A stretch of 11,390 nt of DNA. It comes from Kiritimatiellia bacterium (GTDB lineage: Bacteria > Verrucomicrobiota > Kiritimatiellia > RFP12 > UBA1067). The notes beneath the pieces are model-generated. The model saw nothing but the letters and a program-made list of their open reading frames with translations, was not told the origin of the DNA and made no database searches. The translations under genes and the position numbers were made by a program. This document shows, piece after piece, positions 6,789 to 11,390 of this stretch. Positions within the stretch are counted from its first letter, which is position 1. Every line of letters starts with the position of its first letter. The DNA is taken from positions 1-11,390 of the forward strand of contig JAKSOX010000047.1 of assembly GCA_024405335.1 (NCBI GenBank). Reading direction: 5' to 3'.

Positions 6789-7217
6789 TTACGCGCCCGT
6801 GGATCCGAAACCGCCCGCGCCGCGGTCCGTCTCGTCCGTTTCGTCCGTTTCGGCGATCGTCGCCTGCACGCAGGGCGCCACCACGATCTGGGCGATTTTG
6901 TCGCCCTTCGCCACGTGGTGCGGCTCCTGTCCCAAATTGACCAGAACGACGCCCACCTCGCCGCGGTAGCCGGCGTCGATCGTGCCGGGCGCGTTGAGCA
7001 CCGTCACGCCGTGCTTGAGCGCCAGCCCCGAACGCGGCCGCACCTGCGCTTCGGCGTCGGGCGGCAGCATCATCACCAGCCCCGTTCTCACGAGACGACG
7101 CTCGCCGGGGGCGAGCGTCGCTTCTTCAACGCTGCGCACGTCCATGCCCGCGTCGCCGGGATGGGCGTATGCGGGCAGAACGGCGGACGGGTCAATCTTC
7201 CGAAATTTCACCGTCAT
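6789..7217 (-). CDS. dut: Deoxyuridine 5'-triphosphate nucleotidohydrolase (dUTPase)
   Basis: A 142-residue trimeric dUTPase that hydrolyses dUTP to dUMP and pyrophosphate, keeping uracil out of DNA and supplying dTMP synthesis. All five conserved motifs are present: AGMDVRS (23-29), PRSGLA (61-66), APGTIDAGYRGE (76-87, with catalytic Asp81 and the sugar-discriminating Tyr84), GDKIAQIV (105-112), and the flexible glycine-rich arm RGAGGFGSTG (132-141). Length is typical. Between motifs 4 and 5 the linker carries an ETD tripeptide three times, encoded by a 9-base tandem repeat (separate entry). The ATG at 7217 lies inside the end of the upstream chaperone gene (26-base overlap in another frame), with GGAAG about 9 bases upstream. 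Def follows after 11 bases. Confidence 0.97.
   Translation of the reverse strand: MTVKFRKIDPSAVLPAYAHPGDAGMDVRSVEEATLAPGERRLVRTGLVMMLPPDAEAQVRPRSGLALKHGVTVLNAPGTIDAGYRGEVGVVLVNLGQEPHHVAKGDKIAQIVVAPCVQATIAETDETDETDRGAGGFGSTGA
6825..6851 (-). repeat. Three-copy 9-bp in-frame tandem repeat in dut
   Basis: Three adjacent 9-base units; on the plus strand the first reads gtccgtctc and the other two gtccgtttc. On the coding strand they encode Glu-Thr-Asp three times (residues 123-131). The repeat keeps the frame and only lengthens the linker before the C-terminal arm of dUTPase. Slippage could change the copy number without breaking the gene. Confidence 0.9.
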
Positions 7218-8880
7218 CGGCGTGTTCTTCCATGGAGGTAGATTCGGTGGCCTGCACGCCGACGCGCGCCAGATTCCACTTGGCCCAGTCCGCGCCCAAC
7301 GCGCTCGCGGGCAGCGAAGAAAGCTCGTCGCGCAGGCGCGAGCGCACCATCTCCGTCTGCGCGGCGTCGCCGGGTTCGCGCTTTTCCACGTACACGAGCA
7401 AACCGCGGCGGTCGCTGGCCGTGGAGACGAACTCCGAAATCTGGCCGGCGGCGAGTTTCATCGCGGGCATCATCACGTACTGGGAATCCGCGAAGGAAGC
7501 GCGGCCGGACATCACGGAGAACGTCACGGACGTGGACACGTTCGCGTCGCCGAAGATCTTCGGGTCGAACGCGGCGTCCTTCTTGGCGAGCGCCGCCGCC
7601 GCGAGCGCGCGGGTCTTTTCGACGGAGGCCTTGAACGCCTTGCGCTGCGCGTCCGCCAAAGCGTCGCCGCGGATGATCGCCTTCGCCTCGTCGAAGGAAG
7701 GAACGTGCGCGGGCACGCGCTTGGCGATTTCCACGAGATACACCGCGTTGGTGCCCACCGCGACGCCGTAGCGCAGGTCCTCGGATTCGGGATCGATTTC
7801 GGCCACGGCTTCGAGGAATCCGTCCACGCCCGGCAGGAACTGCGAAGGACGGCTCATGAAGCCGCGCACGTACTTGCTGCCGTCCACGGAGAACAGCGGA
7901 GACGTGAGCACGGGGCGCTTTTCCTCGGCCGCGATCTTGTCGAGCCGGGAGCCGGCGTTCGTCGAGGCGACCGCGTCAACGGGATACGCGCGGAAGAGCA
8001 CGTTCGTCTTCATCGCCTCGAGCGCGGCGATGAGCTGCAGCTCGCGCTCGAGCTGGTCCTTCACCTTTTCGAAGGCGATCGTTTCCGTGCCGTTCGTCGT
8101 CTTCGTCTCCCAGCGGGCGAGATCGGAATCGTAGCGGTCGTGCATTTCGTCTTCGGCGATCACGAAGGACTTCAGATACGCGGGATCGTCGGCCGGAAAC
8201 GCCGCGTACTTCACCGACACGCAATCGGGCAGCGCGATGGAGTTCGTGTTTTCGTCGTAGTACTTTCTGAGCCCGGCGTCGTCCAGCTTCACGTCCTTGA
8301 ACGACTCGTCCTTGAACGACGCGACGCGCACGGTGAACTTGTCCGTGACGTCGCAGATCGCCTGGTCCAGCTCGGAAGGCGACACGAAACTGCCGGAACC
8401 GGAAACGACCCAGCGGAGCTTGGCGAGCGTGATGCGGCGCTTTTCCGCGGCCTCGAACATTTCCGGCGTCATGCCGTTTTCGCGCAGCAGGTACTGGTAG
8501 GCCATCTGGTTGAAGCGGCCGGACTTGTCCGCAAACGCGTTGTTGTTCAGGATGGCGTCGCGCACGTCGTCGTCCGTCGCCACGAGGCCGAGCTGCTCCG
8601 CGACGCGGGCCGCCGCCAGCCCTTCCCAGGCCATGCGGTTCGCCGCCGCGTTGGAAAGGTCGCTCGAACGGCGTCCGCGCCCGCGCGCGTCCGACCTGTA
8701 TGCTTCGAATTCGGAAGCCGCCACGTCCTCGCCGCCCAATTTGCCGGCGGGCAGACGGCCGTCGTCGCCGCGGTCGCCAGTCAGCAGGAAGTCGAACGCG
8801 AAAAAGAAAGAAATTGCGATTGCGAAAACGCCCCAAACCCACTTGTTCTTGATGAGACGGTTGAAATGATGGATGACCAC
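7192..8880 (-). CDS. PpiD/SurA-like membrane-anchored periplasmic chaperone, parvulin domain not recognised
   Basis: A 562-residue protein with a short basic cytoplasmic N-terminus, one membrane helix at about 14-34, and a large periplasmic part: the PpiD layout. Residues about 45-160 resemble the SurA-N-type chaperone fold, including SGRFNQMAYQYLLRENG (120-136) followed by TPEMFEAAEKRR. The segment LRKYYDENTNSIALPDCVSVKYAAF also matches the PpiD pattern after that domain. I do not find the parvulin signatures (HIL near its start, a GG-LG block, GyH near its end), so PPIase activity is doubtful; a holdase or translocon-exit role for newly exported proteins is inferred. The start is a GTG at 8880 with AGGA about 8 bases upstream; the next in-frame Met (residue 83) would remove the membrane anchor. 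It lies 55 bases after the exported acidic-tail protein gene and overlaps dut by 26 bases. The very acidic C-terminus ends in GEISED. Confidence 0.75.
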   Translation of the reverse strand: MVIHHFNRLIKNKWVWGVFAIAISFFFAFDFLLTGDRGDDGRLPAGKLGGEDVAASEFEAYRSDARGRGRRSSDLSNAAANRMAWEGLAAARVAEQLGLVATDDDVRDAILNNNAFADKSGRFNQMAYQYLLRENGMTPEMFEAAEKRRITLAKLRWVVSGSGSFVSPSELDQAICDVTDKFTVRVASFKDESFKDVKLDDAGLRKYYDENTNSIALPDCVSVKYAAFPADDPAYLKSFVIAEDEMHDRYDSDLARWETKTTNGTETIAFEKVKDQLERELQLIAALEAMKTNVLFRAYPVDAVASTNAGSRLDKIAAEEKRPVLTSPLFSVDGSKYVRGFMSRPSQFLPGVDGFLEAVAEIDPESEDLRYGVAVGTNAVYLVEIAKRVPAHVPSFDEAKAIIRGDALADAQRKAFKASVEKTRALAAAALAKKDAAFDPKIFGDANVSTSVTFSVMSGRASFADSQYVMMPAMKLAAGQISEFVSTASDRRGLLVYVEKREPGDAAQTEMVRSRLRDELSSLPASALGADWAKWNLARVGVQATESTSMEEHADDGEISED

Positions 8881-8935
8881 TTGTGTATTCCTGTTCCCTT
8901 GTCGTTCTGTTCTTTTTTTTGCTTGACCTGAAAAA

Positions 8936-10120
8936 TCAATATTCGTCGATTTCCTCGGCGGTTTCCTCTTCTTCCTTCTTCTCTTCGCCCTCGCCTTCCT
9001 CTTCGGACGCGGCCTCGTCGCCGCCTTCCTCCGTGGTGGCCTGGCCGGACAGCAGTTCGGCGTTGGCCTTGGCGGCGTCCGCGGCGGCCTTGGCGGCCTT
9101 CTGGTCCACCACCAATTCGCCCGAATTCACGTTGTAGCGCCCCACGACGAACGCGCAGCGGTTGCGGATTTCGCCTTCGGCGTCCATGGTGAGGATCGAC
9201 ACCGCCGCCCGGCCGCCGACTTTCGCCAGCTTGCGCCAGATCTTGACGGTGCAGCGCGGCGACATGCGGTAGTCGAGCGTCTTCGCTTCGTCCGTGGTCT
9301 CGCCCGTGGCGAAATCCTTTTTCCGGACGATGCCCTGGTCGAGCTTCACGCTGAAGATGCCGGACTCGCCGCGCAACGACGTGAACAGTTTGTCGGACGT
9401 GGTGCGCACCACCAAACGGTCGGCCGGGCTCATCCTGGGCACTTCGTAATGCGCGCCCGACAACGCCATCTCGCCCGTGATCACGCGGACGTGCGTCTCG
9501 TCCCCGTCGGGCAGGACGCGGTAGTCGAAATACGAATCGCCGGCCAGGTCGCGGCACGTCCAGTTGGGCGCGGCCACCTGGAAGACGCCTTTCGGAAGAT
9601 TGCGCGGCAGCACCAGCTTGAAAGCGCCGGAAACGGGCATGACCACGCGGTTCTTCTCGCCGATCTCGATTTCGCGAGTGGCGAATTCCACCTCGTTCGT
9701 GGCGACGATGCGCGCGACGGCGCCCAGCACGAACACGGCGAGAGGACGCCCTTCGGCGCCGGGCTTCACGCGGAACGTGGAGCCGTAGGGATAGAACTTG
9801 CGCTCGGTGGCCGGCTTCCAGTCGCCGCGCGGCTCGCGCACGTCCACGGAACAACGCGTCATGCGGTCCACGCGCAGAAGCTGGTGGAAGTGTTTCTGCG
9901 CTTTTTCGGCGGCCGCGTTGGCGCGCGCCGTCATCTCGTCCAACGCGCCGGCCGCCTGCGCGACGGCGTCGGAACCGACCGATTCGCCGGATCCCTTCGA
10001 TTCGCCGCCCTCTTCCGCGGCTGGCTCTTCGGCGTCTTGCGCCACAAGCGGCAAAACGGCGCAAAACGCCGTAAGCGTCATCGCACACGAGACGATCTTG
10101 AGCGGTATGGTCTTTTTCAT
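8936..10120 (-). CDS. Exported protein of unknown function with acidic C-terminal tail
   Basis: A 394-residue protein that I do not recognise. It has a clear Sec signal peptide (MKKTIPLKIV, then a hydrophobic stretch to about residue 27, likely cleaved at VA-QD). A low-complexity Glu/Gly/Ser stretch (28-50) and an Ala-rich helical stretch (51-78) follow. A beta-rich body (about 88-335) has four Cys (90, 189, 290, 322) that could pair in the periplasm. After it come an Ala/Lys helix (340-357) and a strongly acidic tail (363-394, mostly Glu). The stretch VRVITGEMAL to LRGESG (211-254) faintly resembles FecR-type domains; this is a weak guess. The start is the ATG at 10120, supported by AAGGAG 10 bases upstream, the signal peptide and a promoter just before; the 51 extra residues of the longer open frame overlap that promoter. 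It is the first gene of its unit, followed after 55 bases by the PpiD-like gene, so a shared envelope role is plausible. Confidence 0.8.
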   Translation of the reverse strand: MKKTIPLKIVSCAMTLTAFCAVLPLVAQDAEEPAAEEGGESKGSGESVGSDAVAQAAGALDEMTARANAAAEKAQKHFHQLLRVDRMTRCSVDVREPRGDWKPATERKFYPYGSTFRVKPGAEGRPLAVFVLGAVARIVATNEVEFATREIEIGEKNRVVMPVSGAFKLVLPRNLPKGVFQVAAPNWTCRDLAGDSYFDYRVLPDGDETHVRVITGEMALSGAHYEVPRMSPADRLVVRTTSDKLFTSLRGESGIFSVKLDQGIVRKKDFATGETTDEAKTLDYRMSPRCTVKIWRKLAKVGGRAAVSILTMDAEGEIRNRCAFVVGRYNVNSGELVVDQKAAKAAADAAKANAELLSGQATTEEGGDEAASEEEGEGEEKKEEEETAEEIDEY

Positions 10121-10130
10121 GGGCGCACTT

Positions 10131-10136
10131 CTCCTT
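10131..10136 (-). promoter_or_regulatory. Shine-Dalgarno site of the exported-protein gene
   Basis: AAGGAG, 10 bases before the ATG at 10120. With the signal peptide it selects this start over the upstream in-frame start at 10273. Confidence 0.75.
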
Positions 10137-10148
10137 CTTGAGGTGCGT

Positions 10149-10177
10149 ATTTTACGCTTTCCCGCGCAAAAAATCAA
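10149..10177 (-). promoter_or_regulatory. Sigma70-type promoter for exported protein-ppiD-like-dut-def unit
   Basis: Minus-strand -35 TTGATT (10172-10177) and -10 TAAAAT (10149-10154) separated by exactly 17 bases; these match the consensus at 4 of 6 and 5 of 6 positions. Transcription would start near 10142, giving a leader of about 22 bases with the ribosome site. Its AT-richness stands out against the flanking GC-rich sequence. No other comparable promoter was seen before 5501, so the genes down to the pseudouridine synthase may be one transcript. Confidence 0.7.
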
Positions 10178-10201
10178 GAGCGGAGAACGGCATTGGAACT
10201 G

Positions 10202-10221
10202 GACGGCGCGTCCGCGCCGTC
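10202..10221 (-). terminator. GC-rich hairpin after the OTU-like gene, possible terminator
   Basis: Perfect 9-bp inverted repeat GACGGCGCG (10202-10210) and CGCGCCGTC (10213-10221) around two bases, starting 15 bases after the stop codon of the OTU-like gene. The folded RNA would have about 8 GC-rich pairs and a 4-base loop. No U-run follows, so it is not a classical intrinsic terminator; it could slow polymerase, protect the 3' end, or be a protein-binding palindrome upstream of the next promoter. Confidence 0.4.
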
Positions 10222-10235
10222 GCGTTGGCCGAAGA

Positions 10236-11390
10236 TCATGCCTGCGAGATAAACGCAGAGTACTTCTGCTCATATCCGAGTTCGTCGAGCACCGCGTCCC
10301 TCACGTTCAAGAATTGCGAGCCCTTTTGGTTCATATTGTCCCACAACATGGTGAACGATTTTTCGTCCTTGACGTCCTGGAAAAATTCCTGGAACTGCGC
10401 CCCGCATTTTGCCGCCAACCTCTTGTCGATTTCCTGCTTGACGGCGTCTACCTGTTCGGGGGTGCCGCTGCTGTCTTTGACGCGCGACTCGATCATCGAC
10501 GCGATTTTGCTGGCCGCATGCGCCTGGAGTTCCGGGCTGGCGTTTCCCAACCCCAGCGCCTTTACGGTTTCGTAGCCGATTTTCACTTCCTGCTTGCGCT
10601 CTTTCATCGGCACGTCCTCGACTTTATCCACGAACTGGAAATGGCCGGTCGAGGATCCTTCGAGATTGCCCTTGGAGTAATAGAGTCTCAGCGGCTCGCC
10701 TTTCAGCTGCGCGCCGGTTTCGAGATTCGTGTCGTACACTGTGACGTTCTGCACTCCGGCGACTTCCGCGTACACCACGACGGGCTTGCCGAGCATGTCG
10801 GCCAAAAACGCCGCGGTGCCCAAGTCCGCGCCCTTGAATTTTGCGATGTCGGTGTTGAGGAATTCGCCATCGAGATGCTGGACAACGGCCGACTGCACCG
10901 AACGCTCCTTCTCTTCTCCCCAGGGCGTTTCCACGAACAGGTGGTCGTTGTTCACGTCGTTGCGTTCGGACGTTTCGTAGCGGACTCCTTTGAGTTTGTC
11001 GAGCTGCGCAAGCCGATTTTCGACGTGTTCGTTCAGTTGCTTGCGGAATTGCATCGCCTCCTGCAAGGTCACCGACACGTCCTTGCCGCTCTTGCCTCCG
11101 GACTTCTTCATGCCGCAAAGCGCCGAGAAGAAGAAACAGTTGTTTCCTTCGCCGGAGTTGCCCCTGAGCGTGAGCTTGAATTCGCCCGATTTGCCGAATG
11201 TGAAGGGTTGGCCGAGCCCCCACAATTGGTTGTTGGTCTTGTCCGCGTCAACAAGCTGTTTCTCGAACGACGCCTTGGTCGTGTTGTAGTTGCCGCCGAT
11301 CGTGTTCCACCGATCGCGCAACTTCTCCATGTCGATGACGTCCGGCTTCTTCGGCGGATTGTCTACCAGCACCTTGTCGCGGCTGATCGG
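10236..11390 (-). CDS. Candidate OTU-like cysteine protease (5' end outside window)
   Basis: The frame is open to the window edge, so this is the C-terminal 384 residues at least; numbering here starts at the GTG at 11372, which may not be the true start. The protein has no visible signal peptide or membrane helix. Residues about 66-250 look like an OTU fold: a Gly/Asn-rich loop then Cys79 (GEGNNCFFFSAL, 74-85), a helix plus strand GTAAFLADMLGKPVVVYAE (185-203), and a late strand pair LRLYYSKG (229-235) and STGHFQFVD (241-249) with His244. OTU enzymes cut ubiquitin or related modifiers, and bacterial ones are usually effectors or toxins acting in eukaryotic hosts. The C-terminal 110 residues are helical and charged. 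The motif is imperfect (one extra residue before Cys, Gln246 where Asp/Asn is usual), so another papain-like family is possible. GC is lower than in all neighbours, suggesting transfer. A hairpin follows the stop. Confidence 0.5.
   Translation of the reverse strand, partial: PISRDKVLVDNPPKKPDVIDMEKLRDRWNTIGGNYNTTKASFEKQLVDADKTNNQLWGLGQPFTFGKSGEFKLTLRGNSGEGNNCFFFSALCGMKKSGGKSGKDVSVTLQEAMQFRKQLNEHVENRLAQLDKLKGVRYETSERNDVNNDHLFVETPWGEEKERSVQSAVVQHLDGEFLNTDIAKFKGADLGTAAFLADMLGKPVVVYAEVAGVQNVTVYDTNLETGAQLKGEPLRLYYSKGNLEGSSTGHFQFVDKVEDVPMKERKQEVKIGYETVKALGLGNASPELQAHAASKIASMIESRVKDSSGTPEQVDAVKQEIDKRLAAKCGAQFQEFFQDVKDEKSFTMLWDNMNQKGSQFLNVRDAVLDELGYEQKYSAFISQA

Noticed and set aside
8911..8920. Run of eight T on the plus strand as an intrinsic terminator
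   Set aside because: There is no plus-strand gene and no GC stem before it; on the transcribed minus strand it is an A-run within the 55-base gap, so it cannot be a terminator there.
6982..8931. Long plus-strand open frame (about 649 codons)
   Set aside because: Antisense shadow of the PpiD-like gene and dut; Arg/His/Val-rich composition, no motifs, no ribosome site.
8936..10273. Longer start for the exported acidic-tail protein
   Set aside because: The added 51 residues are Arg-rich and would hide the signal peptide; they also cover the promoter and ribosome site found at 10131-10177.

Overview
The window is a dense, single-direction stretch of a GC-rich bacterial chromosome (four or five 60-base lines counted by eye gave about 65-70% GC in the housekeeping part). 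All ten genes I can support lie on the minus strand, so transcription runs from position 11390 towards 1. No rRNA, tRNA, CRISPR array, insertion sequence or origin was seen. The organism is a Gram-negative-type bacterium: it has a PpiD/SurA-like membrane-anchored periplasmic chaperone and a protein with a Sec signal peptide. RNase HIII, rather than HI or HII, in such a genome fits the PVC group (Verrucomicrobiota/Kiritimatiellota/Lentisphaerota), but this is inference from style and not a taxonomic proof.

Region 1 (11390-10236): the 3' part of a gene that runs off the right edge. It encodes a candidate OTU-fold cysteine protease (Cys79 and His244 in window numbering) with a helical C-terminal region. 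Its GC content is clearly lower (about 47-58% in sampled lines), which suggests horizontal acquisition. It is followed by a perfect 9-bp-arm palindrome at 10202-10221.

Region 2 (10177-5501): a probable transcription unit starting at a good sigma70-type promoter (TTGATT-17-TAAAAT). The order is an exported protein of unknown function with a very acidic tail, a PpiD-like membrane-anchored chaperone without a recognisable parvulin domain, dUTPase (dut), peptide deformylase (def), and an RsuA/RluB-type rRNA pseudouridine synthase. The genes are packed with overlaps of 26 and 4 bases and gaps of 11 and 55 bases.

Region 3 (5489-46): a second unit starting at an extended -10 promoter (TGGTATAAT). 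The order is a dicarboxylate/amino acid:cation symporter-family transporter with an altered substrate site, acetolactate synthase large (ilvB) and small (ilvN) subunits, RNase HIII (rnhC) and an M24B proline peptidase. Gaps are 13 and 19 bases, with two 4-base ATGA stop-start overlaps. The unit joins amino-acid uptake, branched-chain amino-acid synthesis, peptide recycling and RNA:DNA hybrid removal.

The most interesting items are the OTU-like gene at the right edge and the symporter whose substrate-binding Arg is replaced by Glu and which sits 13 bases ahead of ilvBN. The uncharacterised acidic exported protein next to the parvulin-less chaperone also deserves attention. The long plus-strand open frames are GC-driven shadows of the minus-strand genes.
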